A stretch of DNA of 34,897 nucleotides from Alteromonadaceae bacterium (GTDB taxonomy: Bacteria; Pseudomonadota; Gammaproteobacteria; Pseudomonadales; Cellvibrionaceae), in NCBI GenBank assembly GCA_002746115.1, contig NVXL01000215.1:1-34897 (forward strand), in the 5' to 3' direction. Below the pieces are notes generated by a model. It saw only the letters and a list, made by a program, of their open reading frames with translations, did not search any database and had not been told where the DNA came from. Positions 27,349-34,897 of the stretch are shown in pieces (the first letter of the stretch is position 1; every line of letters starts with the position of its first letter). Made by a program: the position numbers and the translations under genes.

Positions 27349-29049
27349 CTAGATAAAGCTAAACACCAAGTATATCGCCAAAACAGCAACCGTCCACAAT
27401 ACCATGCTACTTGATGGGTGGCTTCTGGAGAGAATACCGACTGGGGCGAATTGTGACAAAAAAACCATCGTAGACTGAATACGCGCCAAAATCCAAACAC
27501 GCAATAACTGATCAATCCGCCAAAATTTCGTGCTTCCCCATCGACCTAAACCGAACAAAACTTTACGGTAAACCCAATCAAAATCGAGGCTAATCGTGAG
27601 CGTGCGCCTCATCAAGGGCAGTAATGCAAAGAAAGCAAAGCCTGCGAACAGCAACAGTTGAAACTGCGTTATCAAATGATCCGCGGTGTAGGGTTCGTAG
27701 TCAAGTTCATAAGGCAAGATTGCGTACAATGGATCCGGATAGATGCCAATCGCGACACACAAAAACGCAAAGACCCACAAGGCGATACGCATATTCAGCG
27801 GTGCCTCGGGTGGGCGTAGACCTGAATCTTTTTGGAAGAATACAAACCAAGGAAACTTAATACCGGCGTGCAAAAACACACCAGCAGAAGCCGCTACCAT
27901 GCAAAACCATACGACCACATGGCCTTCGTAAGCGGCCGCTGAAGTCTCCAATGATTTTGTGACAAAACCCGAAGTAAAAGGAAACGCCGATATCGCCAAA
28001 GCGCCAACCATTCCGGTAATTGCCGTCTGCGGCATCGTTTGAAACAAGCCGCCAAGCTGCGAGCATTTGCGCACACCCGTTTGATACAACACGCTCCCGG
28101 CCGACATTAGTAATAAGGCTTTATAAATAATGTGAGCAAATGCATGGGCGGCAGCACCGTTGAGCGCCAATTCTGTGCCGATGCCGACAGCGGTGATCAT
28201 AAACCCCACTTGGTTAACGATGCTGTAGGCCAAAATCCGGCGCATATCGTTTTCTAACAGCGCATAAATAATGCCGTAGAAGATCATGTAAACGCCGATA
28301 TAAATTAAGATTTGCTCGCCAGCAAATCCCACCATCAATGTATAAACTGCTGTTTTGGTAGTGAAGGCCGACAAAAACACCGTGCCACTTGGGCTTGCTT
28401 CTGGGTAGGCATCCGCAATCCATGCCGACAAAGGCGGCGCTCCGGCATTAATTAAGAAGCCAACCAAGATGAGGGCGTTGCCTAAACTCTCCCCACTAAA
28501 GTCAGCACTTAAAGCCATTGCGGTAAATTCCACGCTGCCGGTCGCATATACACGTGCAACGACGCCCGCGAACAAAATCACACCGCCTAACAAATGCACT
28601 TGCAAGTAACGCATGCTGGCCTTATAGGCCGCGTCGGTTCCTGCGGACCAAATAACCAAAGTCGAGCCAATGGCCATCAATTCCCAAAACACAAACAACG
28701 AAATAATATCGCCAGCAAAGGTCACACAAATAGCCGAGCCGGCATAGACATAAGCCGCACACAGTTCTAACAGCCGTGCCTGTTTATAGGCATATATAGC
28801 CCCTATAAACGCCATCAAGGAGAATACAGTGGCAAACAAACGCCCTGTTTTGGTGACCTGAGCGGGTTCGAGCTGATAGCCGAGAAAATCCAAAGTGACA
28901 TGGCTGCCAAGTGGCAGGGACCAGACCATCGCCAACACGGCCAAAGGCAGCGCAAGTGTGAGCACATCACGCGCCTTACCCTGTAACTGAGGTAAAACGA
29001 AGGCGCCTAGAATCAACAGCAAGCCAGGGGGGAAAGCAAAATCACTCAT
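27349..29049 (-). CDS. Mrp/Mbh-type antiporter subunit, NuoL/M/N-like (third, D'')
   Basis: 566 residues, about 14 transmembrane helices, in the proton-conducting transporter family shared with complex I. The TM5 glutamate is present (E123 in FVFWELMAIGS), as is the next-helix lysine (K232 in AFTTKTAVY), and the later HAFAHIIYKALLLMSAG with its lysine. At the TM7 lysine position (GxKAxxFPLxxW in MrpD) this protein has N201 (FLINAGAPPLSAW); I recall related sequences with this Asn, so it is probably a subfamily trait. A C-terminal extension with charged helices exceeds typical MrpD. The start overlaps the 115-residue gene by 8 nt. Last gene of the operon. Confidence 0.85.
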   Translation of the reverse strand: MSDFAFPPGLLLILGAFVLPQLQGKARDVLTLALPLAVLAMVWSLPLGSHVTLDFLGYQLEPAQVTKTGRLFATVFSLMAFIGAIYAYKQARLLELCAAYVYAGSAICVTFAGDIISLFVFWELMAIGSTLVIWSAGTDAAYKASMRYLQVHLLGGVILFAGVVARVYATGSVEFTAMALSADFSGESLGNALILVGFLINAGAPPLSAWIADAYPEASPSGTVFLSAFTTKTAVYTLMVGFAGEQILIYIGVYMIFYGIIYALLENDMRRILAYSIVNQVGFMITAVGIGTELALNGAAAHAFAHIIYKALLLMSAGSVLYQTGVRKCSQLGGLFQTMPQTAITGMVGALAISAFPFTSGFVTKSLETSAAAYEGHVVVWFCMVAASAGVFLHAGIKFPWFVFFQKDSGLRPPEAPLNMRIALWVFAFLCVAIGIYPDPLYAILPYELDYEPYTADHLITQFQLLLFAGFAFFALLPLMRRTLTISLDFDWVYRKVLFGLGRWGSTKFWRIDQLLRVWILARIQSTMVFLSQFAPVGILSRSHPSSSMVLWTVAVLAIYLVFSFI

Positions 29050-29389
29050 CGTAGTAGCTGTCCTTTCGTTTCAGCAAAAAGCCTAATAGTTTTGCCGCTA
29101 TCACCATTGCCGCGCAAGCGAGGAATCCGAACCAGGCGAAAAACCCCCAGCTTGCATCAACATGAATGCCTTCCGACTCAAAATGCGCGTGGTGATGAAT
29201 AAAGAATTCAGGCACTAAAGCTAACACCAAAATCAGTGCTAACATGCCCCATAATTTGGGTTTATTCTCTGGGCGATAAAGCCAATGCAAAGACTTATCA
29301 GAAGAGGTCTTATCGGAAGAAGTCTTATCAAGAGAAGACTTAGTAGATTTTTCACTCTGCCCGTTTGACTCGGGCGCAACATCTTTCAT
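29042..29389 (-). CDS. Small two-TM protein inside the antiporter operon
   Basis: 115 residues. A hydrophilic N-terminus (1-33) with a Ser/Lys/Asp repeat (DKTSSDKTSSDKS) is followed by two helices, about 47-64 (LWGMLALILVLALVPEFF) and about 83-107 (FAWFGFLACAAMVIAAKLLGFLL). A His-rich segment HHHAHFESEGIHVD lies between them. The C-terminus is KRKDSYYDE. It is unrelated to MnhA-G. Position between two NuoL/N-like subunits (27 nt after one, 8-nt overlap with the other) argues for a structural or assembly role in the same complex. The His-rich loop could bind metal, but that is conjecture. Confidence 0.7.
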   Translation of the reverse strand: MKDVAPESNGQSEKSTKSSLDKTSSDKTSSDKSLHWLYRPENKPKLWGMLALILVLALVPEFFIHHHAHFESEGIHVDASWGFFAWFGFLACAAMVIAAKLLGFLLKRKDSYYDE

Positions 29390-29416
29390 GCTTGACCAAC
29401 CTTTATCATTTCAGCA

Positions 29417-30898
29417 TCACTTCAGCTGAATTTGCGAAGCAAGTTCAAAGGGAATGCCGGGGAATAGAAACAAGGCTATCGTCATCGCTGCTGTAAACGT
29501 CAGCGCGATCACAATCGCTATCGGCGCCTCACCATGTGGTTTTATTAGAGCGTCGGGGTTTTCCGGCTTAAAGAACGCGGCATAGATAATCGGAACAAAA
29601 TACGCCGTGTTTAACAGCGTCGAGATCACAATGACCACAATAGGAAACGTGAGCGAGGCCTGAAACCCGCCCATTAACAAATACCACTTAGAGATAAACC
29701 CTGCCGCAGGTGGCAAGCCGATCATTGAAATCGCGCCAATGGTAAAAGCCCCCATTGTCCACGGCATACGGCGACCGATGCCGTCCAGTTGCGAAATTTC
29801 AGTCTTCTTCGAGGCGGTATAAATCGAGCCCGCCGCAAAGAACAAGGTAATCTTACCAAAGGCATGCATGACGATATGCAGTGCTGCACCGATAATCGAT
29901 AAGGGCGCCAAAATCAAAGTGCCGAGCACAATGTAAGATAGCTGGCTAATCGTCGAATAAGCCAAGCGTTTTTTTAGATTCTGTTGCCGAAGCGCCACAA
30001 GAGAGGCCATCACCGTCGTAAATCCGGCCAAGTACATCAGCCATTCGACGCTAGGCGCACTAGCAAGAAAGTCGATACCAAAAATATATACGACAATTTT
30101 TACCACGCTAAAAACGCCCGCTTTTACGACTGCCACCGCATGCAATAAAGCACTTACCGGAGTGGGCGCAACCATGGCAGCAGGCAACCAGCGGTGCATA
30201 GGCATGGTCGCGGCTTTACCAATCCCCAAGATAAACATCAGTGCTAAAACGGTTAAAGCCGGACCGGAAATATGACCCCGTAAAATACCCCCCGCAACAA
30301 AGTCAGTAGTACCGGTAATTGACCAAGTCCAAATTATCGCGGGTAACAGCAGACCAACAGAGCTTCCGATTAATACGCCTAAATAAATACGCCCTGAATG
30401 CATGGCCTTCTTGTTGCCTTTATGCGTCACCAAGGGGAAAGTCGACAAGGTCATTATTTCATAAAACACAAACAAGGTTAACAAGTTAGCCGAGAAGGCA
30501 ATGCCAAGCGCCGCACTTATCGCGAGGGGAAACAACATGAAAAAACGCGTTTGGTTTTTTTCATTATTCCCACGCATATAGCCAATACTGTAGATACTGG
30601 TAACAATCCACAACATGCTCGCCACAAGCGCAAAAATCATCCCCAAAGCTTCGAGTTTAAAGGCGATTTTCAAGCCCGGTAAAATTTCTCCCCAAACCAC
30701 CTCAACGGGCATACCACTCGTAAAAGCAGCATAAATTTGCAGGATGAATAAAAACAGAACGCCACTAGAAGCAAGTGTCACACCTTCGCGCAGATTCGTA
30801 TTCGCACGCGTGAGCCAAATACCGATGCATGCCAACAGCGGAAGTATTAATGCCGCCTGCAAGGCTAGCGACGGCGCAATGATGATGGGCAAACTCAT
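29417..30898 (-). CDS. Mrp/Mbh-type antiporter subunit D' (NuoL/M/N-like)
   Basis: 493 residues, about 14 TM helices. The key ionisable residues are present: E147 (FVFYEIMTLS), K228 (GIGKAATMPMHRWLP), H253 and K259 (LLHAVAVVKAGVF) and K349 (HAFGKITLFFAAG). LHAVAVVKAG is closer to the NuoL/MrpA-type channel, so this may be the counterpart of the NuoL-like part of MrpA that is otherwise missing. It overlaps the preceding subunit D by ATGA (30895-30898). Na+ or H+ specificity cannot be read directly. Confidence 0.88.
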   Translation of the reverse strand: MSLPIIIAPSLALQAALILPLLACIGIWLTRANTNLREGVTLASSGVLFLFILQIYAAFTSGMPVEVVWGEILPGLKIAFKLEALGMIFALVASMLWIVTSIYSIGYMRGNNEKNQTRFFMLFPLAISAALGIAFSANLLTLFVFYEIMTLSTFPLVTHKGNKKAMHSGRIYLGVLIGSSVGLLLPAIIWTWSITGTTDFVAGGILRGHISGPALTVLALMFILGIGKAATMPMHRWLPAAMVAPTPVSALLHAVAVVKAGVFSVVKIVVYIFGIDFLASAPSVEWLMYLAGFTTVMASLVALRQQNLKKRLAYSTISQLSYIVLGTLILAPLSIIGAALHIVMHAFGKITLFFAAGSIYTASKKTEISQLDGIGRRMPWTMGAFTIGAISMIGLPPAAGFISKWYLLMGGFQASLTFPIVVIVISTLLNTAYFVPIIYAAFFKPENPDALIKPHGEAPIAIVIALTFTAAMTIALFLFPGIPFELASQIQLK

Positions 30899-32382
30899 GA
30901 GCCAGCTCCAAACAAGGTTTGCGATGCTAAATGTCCAATAGTGGAGGTAAAGCGCGTATCAATACCAAAGTATATATTCGATGCCGCCAGCATCCATGTA
31001 GGGATTAAAATGGACAGCGGTGCCTCCTTCACTTCATAAGCGCCTTCATAGCCATCTTCTGGGCTTCCGAAGTAAGCCACTTCGACCACCTTCCACACGT
31101 AAATAACCGCCAACAATGAACCGAGCATAACGACAGCAACCGCAGGCCACCAACCGGCCTCAATCAATGCGCTCACCAAATACCACTTACTCACAAATCC
31201 GGTGGTTAACGGCACGCCGATTAAACTCAAACCTCCGACAACAACGGCAGCCATGGTCCAGGGCATTTTTTTGCCTATGCCTGATAACTGTGAAAACTCA
31301 CAACCACCGATGCGATAAACCACGCCAGCGATGGCTAAAAACAAAGCACCTTTCATTAGGGCGTGATTAAACAAATGAATTAACGAGGCCTGCAAACCTA
31401 AAACAGTCCCCACACTAAAGCCCAAAATAATATAACCAATTTGCGCAACGCTTGAGTAGGCCAAAAGCTTTTTCAAATTCGTCTGATAAATGGCAACAAT
31501 GGATACCCAAACAATCCCAATCAAACTTAATACCAGCAGTATTTGCTGCAAGGGCATATGGTCTATAGAGAAGTCCACGCCAAAAACACTAAAAACAAAC
31601 CGTATTAACACATACACCGCAACTTTGGTCGCGGTAGCCGCCATAAACGCGGAGACGATAGACGGTGAATACGCGTAGGCATTTGGCAGCCATAAATGCA
31701 GCGGAAACAAAGCAAGCTTTAAACACGTGCCAATGATAATAAAAGTAAACGCCGTGAATACCGTTTTGGTGTGCGCAGCTTCGGGTAAGCGCTCGGCCAA
31801 ATCATGCATATTGAGCGTACCGGTCATCATATAAATCATGCCGATACCAATCAAAATAAAAGTCGCCCCGATGGTGCCCATGATTAAGTATTGATAAGCG
31901 GCCCAAAGTGCACGACGATCAGAGCCTAAGGCAATCAAGGTGTAAGCAGAAAGTGAGGATATTTCAAGAAAAACAAATACGTTAAACGCATCGCCAGTGG
32001 CGCAAATACCTAGGAGTCCGGCGAAACATAATAGATAAGCAATATAAAATAGAACTTGTTTATCCGCTCCGACCTCCTTTGCTACGCTCTCCCGAGCAGC
32101 CAAAATCACGGCGCTACTTAAACCGGAGACTAGCACCATAACAAAAGCGTTTAAGCTATCGATACGATATTCAATGCCAATAGGCGCTTGCCAACCACCA
32201 AGCGAATAGACGATCACTCCGCTATCGATCACCTGTAGTAACAACATGACGCTAATCGCCAGTGTTGCCATACAGCATGCGGTGGTAAAAGCCCAGGCCA
32301 GACGCGCCTCTTTTAGCAACAAACAAGTCGGTGCTGCGAGTAGGGGTAAAATTACTTGTAAAATAGGAAGGTGGTTTAACAC
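30895..32382 (-). CDS. mnhD: Mrp/Mbh-type Na+/H+ antiporter subunit D (MnhD)
   Basis: 495 residues, proton-conducting transporter family. Conserved charged residues: E140 (FVFLEISSLSAY), K222 (GTCLKLALFPLHLWLP), K253 (AATATKVAVY), K344 (HALMKGALFLA) and K399 (GFVSKW). Starts with GTG (32380-32382), overlapping the end of mnhC by 7 nt; no upstream ATG fits. This is the standard MrpD/MbhH-like subunit in the position expected after C. Together with D' and D'' the operon encodes three such subunits. Confidence 0.9.
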   Translation of the reverse strand: MLNHLPILQVILPLLAAPTCLLLKEARLAWAFTTACCMATLAISVMLLLQVIDSGVIVYSLGGWQAPIGIEYRIDSLNAFVMVLVSGLSSAVILAARESVAKEVGADKQVLFYIAYLLCFAGLLGICATGDAFNVFVFLEISSLSAYTLIALGSDRRALWAAYQYLIMGTIGATFILIGIGMIYMMTGTLNMHDLAERLPEAAHTKTVFTAFTFIIIGTCLKLALFPLHLWLPNAYAYSPSIVSAFMAATATKVAVYVLIRFVFSVFGVDFSIDHMPLQQILLVLSLIGIVWVSIVAIYQTNLKKLLAYSSVAQIGYIILGFSVGTVLGLQASLIHLFNHALMKGALFLAIAGVVYRIGGCEFSQLSGIGKKMPWTMAAVVVGGLSLIGVPLTTGFVSKWYLVSALIEAGWWPAVAVVMLGSLLAVIYVWKVVEVAYFGSPEDGYEGAYEVKEAPLSILIPTWMLAASNIYFGIDTRFTSTIGHLASQTLFGAGS

Positions 32383-32732
32383 GATTGTTTATCCTTCTCC
32401 TGTATATCGCCCTCTTCAATCGATCCGTAAGCCTCTTTGATACGCACCACTAAAGCCAAGCCTAGGGCCATCGTCGCGACCCCGACCACAATGGCCGTTA
32501 GGATTAGTACGTGCGGCAAAGGGTTAGAATAAACACTAATGCCCTCTTCCAGAATAGGCGCAGTCCCGCCATCAACCTTGCCCATACTGATATAGAGAAT
32601 AAATACCGAGGTCTGGAAAATACTCAAGCCCATCAGTTTTTTCACTAAGTTACCGTGTGATACAACCACGTAGAGACCAATCATCATTAACACCACAACT
32701 ACCCAGTAGTTGTATTGCGCAAGATATGCCAT
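32376..32732 (-). CDS. mnhC: Na+/H+ antiporter subunit C (MnhC, NuoK-like)
   Basis: 118 residues with three TM helices as in MrpC/NuoK: VVVVLMMIGLYVV, KLMGLSIFQTSVFILYISMG and LPHVLILTAIVVGVATMALGLALVV. The NPLPHVLILTAIVVG segment is the hallmark of MrpC. A charged tail (RIKEAYGSIEEGD and after) follows. Start and upstream stop share a base (TAATG), and the 3' end overlaps mnhD, so it is strongly coupled. Confidence 0.93.
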   Translation of the reverse strand: MAYLAQYNYWVVVVLMMIGLYVVVSHGNLVKKLMGLSIFQTSVFILYISMGKVDGGTAPILEEGISVYSNPLPHVLILTAIVVGVATMALGLALVVRIKEAYGSIEEGDIQEKDKQSC

Positions 32733-33754
32733 TACTGCTCCTCCTGCACCATGTCAACACGGCTAGCAAAATTAAAGAAAATCAGGATCATGACACTCGC
32801 GACGGTAATTCCCACCCCTAATTCCACTAACAAGATACCGTAATGCTGCCCATGAAGTGGGTCATGCGCCAAAGCGCTGTAATCGAGAAAATTATGACCA
32901 TTTAATAAGGACACGATACCCACACAACCATAAAGCATCACCCCAAAAGCCGACAACAAGCGTATCAAAGGCTGGCTAATAACTGAGCGCGCAGTATCAA
33001 GGCCAAAAATCATCGAATACAAAATGATCGCCGCTGCAAAAATTACCCCAGCCTGAAAACCACCACCCGGGCCATAGTCGCCATGGAACTGCACATAGAG
33101 CGCGAATAAGAAAATCGGGGGAATCAAAACTTTAGACACTACACGCAAAATGATGTGTTGAGACATTGGCGCAACCCGGCTTTGCGGTACATGGTTAGAC
33201 GCGCCCAGAAGGGCCAATACGCCAATACCCGCCGTAAAAACCACCACTGTCTCGCCAAAGGTATCATAACCACGATAACTAGCCAGTACTGAAGTGACGA
33301 TATTGGGCATGCCAATTTCAGCCATGGACTGATAAATATAATGAGGCGCAACATGCATATGAACGGGAGCGGTCGGGCTGCCAAACACGGGCATATCAAC
33401 AATGCCATATAGCAGTAAAACGCCCACACCACAAACGGCCAACAAGCCTGCTTTTACGTTGTGCCTTGCCGGGTCTTCATCGAAACCTGTGAGCTTTAAA
33501 GTCGACAACATTAAGATAGTGGCAATACCTGCGCCAACGGAGGCTTCTGTAAAAGCCACATCGACGGCATCCATTACCACAAAAAAACCCGCTGTTAGCA
33601 AGCTGTAAATACCGGTCAACATTGCCGACGCGAGCAAGTTTTTAGTGAAAACTATCGCAAGTGCGGTACAGACCAAAAAACCCAGCAATACAATATTAAT
33701 TAAAAAGTCGATGTTAAGCCCCCCAATTGCACAATGACTACCAACATTAAGCAC
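32732..33754 (-). CDS. Fusion of MbhD/MbhE-like domains (MrpA C-terminus) with antiporter subunit B (MnhB)
   Basis: 340 residues, about 10 TM helices, three parts. About 15-95 is MbhD/DUF4040-like with DVAFTEASVGAG (65-76). About 100-185 is MbhE-like with NIVTSVLASYRGYDTFGE (151-168), the equivalent of the NVVNxILVDFRGFDT motif in the MrpA C-terminus. About 200-333 is MnhB with HGDYGPGGGFQAG (224-236). So the tail of MrpA is fused to MrpB instead of to a NuoL-like domain. The start codon is GTG (33752-33754) with no clear ribosome-binding site; the 65-nt gap after mnhG is the longest of the upstream half. A start a few codons further in is possible. Confidence 0.85.
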   Translation of the reverse strand: MLNVGSHCAIGGLNIDFLINIVLLGFLVCTALAIVFTKNLLASAMLTGIYSLLTAGFFVVMDAVDVAFTEASVGAGIATILMLSTLKLTGFDEDPARHNVKAGLLAVCGVGVLLLYGIVDMPVFGSPTAPVHMHVAPHYIYQSMAEIGMPNIVTSVLASYRGYDTFGETVVVFTAGIGVLALLGASNHVPQSRVAPMSQHIILRVVSKVLIPPIFLFALYVQFHGDYGPGGGFQAGVIFAAAIILYSMIFGLDTARSVISQPLIRLLSAFGVMLYGCVGIVSLLNGHNFLDYSALAHDPLHGQHYGILLVELGVGITVASVMILIFFNFASRVDMVQEEQ

Positions 33755-33819
33755 AATTTAAAAATCAAACAAAATGATTAAACACAACCCACACCTAACA
33801 AGCAGTCAGCGCACAGAAC

Positions 33820-34143
33820 TTACGACGCCTCGTTAGCATCACTCGTTTTGGGCTTTTGGCCGGCATGAATCGCCGCTTTTGCCAAGGCATGACCCGAAGT
33901 TGGGCTAGTAAGAAATATAAAGGCTAAAATGAATAACAACTTCATAGTCACCAACCACTCGCTTCCCGCTTGCAATACAAGTGCAACAAGAATCAAGCCA
34001 CTGCCCAGAGTATCTGTAACGCTGGCCGCATGTAACCTGGTAAAGAAGTCTGGGAAGCGAAACAAGCCCACGCTTCCGGAAAAACACAAAAACGTACCAA
34101 GCACAATAAATACCCAGCTCACAACATCAACAACTATCATCAT
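33820..34143 (-). CDS. mnhG: Na+/H+ antiporter subunit G (MnhG)
   Basis: 107 residues with three TM helices. Family blocks are FIVLGTFLCFSGSVGLFRFPDFFTRLHAASVTDTLGSGLILVAL and FLTSPTSGHALAKAA. Overlaps mnhF by ATGA (34140-34143). A second ATG directly follows the first; either may be used. Short hydrophilic tail after residue 90. Confidence 0.93.
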   Translation of the reverse strand: MMIVVDVVSWVFIVLGTFLCFSGSVGLFRFPDFFTRLHAASVTDTLGSGLILVALVLQAGSEWLVTMKLLFILAFIFLTSPTSGHALAKAAIHAGQKPKTSDANEAS

Positions 34144-34529
34144 GGTGACACCTGCGTATCGTTTGGCGCACTACCGTTATTATCCAAGGGTGTACAGCCC
34201 TCGACTGCATCATTGTTAGCAGTCGCTTCGGTAGCAGAACATTTAGCGCTCTCTGTACTTAGGTTATCGTCCGATCGATCCCCGTGGGTATATTCAAAAA
34301 AACGTAACACCGCAACAACACCAACAAAATTAATTAGCGCGTAGACCAAGGCGATGTCTAAAAAGTCTGGGCGCCCCATTAGAAAGCCAAATACCGCAAT
34401 TAGCAAAACCGTTTTGGTGCCAAAAACGTTAACCGATAAAATCGTATCGTAAATAGTCGGCCCACGAAAAGCGCGCACTAAGGCAAACAACATGGCTACC
34501 AATAACCCTACAACTGCCGCAACAAACAT
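34140..34529 (-). CDS. mnhF: Na+/H+ antiporter subunit F (MnhF) with extended tail
   Basis: 129 residues. The first 85 or so are typical MnhF: AMLFALVRAFRGPTIYDTILSVNVFGTKTVLLIAVFGF, then FLDIALVYALINFVGVVAVLRFFE. About 45 extra residues after HGDRSDD are Ser/Thr/Asn/Asp-rich and low complexity, absent in usual MnhF proteins of about 90 residues. They probably extend from the membrane as a disordered tail. Start and mnhE stop share a base (TAATG). Confidence 0.9.
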   Translation of the reverse strand: MFVAAVVGLLVAMLFALVRAFRGPTIYDTILSVNVFGTKTVLLIAVFGFLMGRPDFLDIALVYALINFVGVVAVLRFFEYTHGDRSDDNLSTESAKCSATEATANNDAVEGCTPLDNNGSAPNDTQVSP

Positions 34530-34897
34530 TATTTCTCCAAAGCCGATACGCGTTGACTCATTTCACCCGTTTGGAGGGATTCGAGGCCCGCACGTGTTAA
34601 TGCATGAACAGTGATGGTGTCTTTGTCTACATCTAAGGTGACGGTTCCAGGCGTAATGGTAATAGAGTTGGCGTAAATCACCCGCGCCAAGTCGGAGCGC
34701 TGACAAAGGGGTAAGGTTGCTACTACCGGAGAAATCGCCTTAGGCGAGAGCCAGATGTGCTTTACTACGGTGATGTTTGAGGTGACAATTTCTCGCACTA
34801 ACCACAGCCAATACAAAGGGAGGCGTAAGTAGATTGAGAGCGGTTGAGCTTCACCATCGACAATTTTAAGACGCAAAGCTAATGCTACGCAGAAAGC
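34529..34897 (-). CDS. mnhE: Na+/H+ antiporter subunit E (MnhE), 5'-truncated by the window edge
   Basis: The frame stays open to the end of the window and reads AFCVALAL before RLKIVDGE, so the TTG at 34874-34876 is not the true start. The MnhE core is clear: PLYWLWLVREIVTSNITVVKHIW, LCQRSDLARVIYANSITITPGTVTLDVD and ITVHALTR. About 122 residues are visible of about 160 in the family. It is the first known gene of the operon here; the promoter lies outside the window. Confidence 0.9.
   Translation of the reverse strand, partial: AFCVALALRLKIVDGEAQPLSIYLRLPLYWLWLVREIVTSNITVVKHIWLSPKAISPVVATLPLCQRSDLARVIYANSITITPGTVTLDVDKDTITVHALTRAGLESLQTGEMSQRVSALEK

Noticed and set aside
1-34897. CRISPR array, insertion sequence, prophage or rRNA/tRNA genes
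   Set aside because: No regularly spaced repeats, transposase, phage genes or RNA-gene signatures were seen on either strand.

Overview
This window is a chromosomal segment of a Gram-negative, probably marine gammaproteobacterium. The pairing of a PD-(D/E)XK nuclease gene with a UvrD/AddA-like helicase-nuclease, cysI followed by a DUF934 gene, nudC next to a small membrane-protein gene, DUF2970, and an Mrp/Mbh-type antiporter operon together suggest the Pseudomonadales/Cellvibrionales neighbourhood (Saccharophagus/Teredinibacter-like). That placement is inference from gene content; no rRNA or other taxonomic marker is present. There are no tRNA or rRNA genes, no CRISPR array and no recognisable insertion sequence.

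Layout. 1-2175: 3' part of tesB (acyl-CoA thioesterase II), a terminator, a decayed trmH gene carrying three lesions, and an AT-rich gap with a perfect DnaA box inside a palindrome. 2176-8762: a translationally coupled AddB-like/AddA-like recombination nuclease pair; the AddB-like member seems to have lost its iron-sulfur cysteines. 8763-10654: aroF-type DAHP synthase (+) and nfuA (-), converging on a 19-bp-stem terminator. 10655-14729: metH, preceded by a long imperfect palindrome. 14816-17206: hrpB helicase. 17207-17791: a small gene graveyard with a broken parD antitoxin and an ORF that looks like a parE start joined to the C-terminal half of an aspartyl protease. 17794-18271: a DUF2970 membrane protein and a 38-residue single-TM protein on the opposite strand, separated by a 21-bp-stem terminator.

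18678-20829: assimilatory sulfite reductase cysI with an overlapping DUF934 gene. 21045-22211: a CPA2 (Kef-like) cation/proton antiporter without an RCK domain. Everything from 22557 to the end is on the minus strand: sohB protease, a two-TM hypothetical protein, nudC, a free-standing ChpA-N-terminal-like protein overlapping nudC, and a tightly packed nine-gene operon for a multisubunit Na+/H+ antiporter whose first gene (mnhE) runs off the window.

How the genes work together. The antiporter operon is the most coherent system. Its order E-F-G-(MbhD+MbhE+B fusion)-C-D-D'-small-D'' is that of the antiporter half of archaeal Mbh, not the usual bacterial mrpABCDEFG. It has three NuoL/M/N-like subunits, no full-length MrpA, and a small unknown two-TM protein. 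The rest is ordinary housekeeping (aromatic amino acid, methionine and sulfur assimilation, Fe-S repair, NAD/RNA-cap hydrolysis) with several decayed loci between the genes. I found no strong evidence of a wholly new biological system. The least expected items are the antiporter architecture, the Cys-less AddB-like nuclease, the parDE/protease chimera, the small membrane protein, and the metH leader palindrome.
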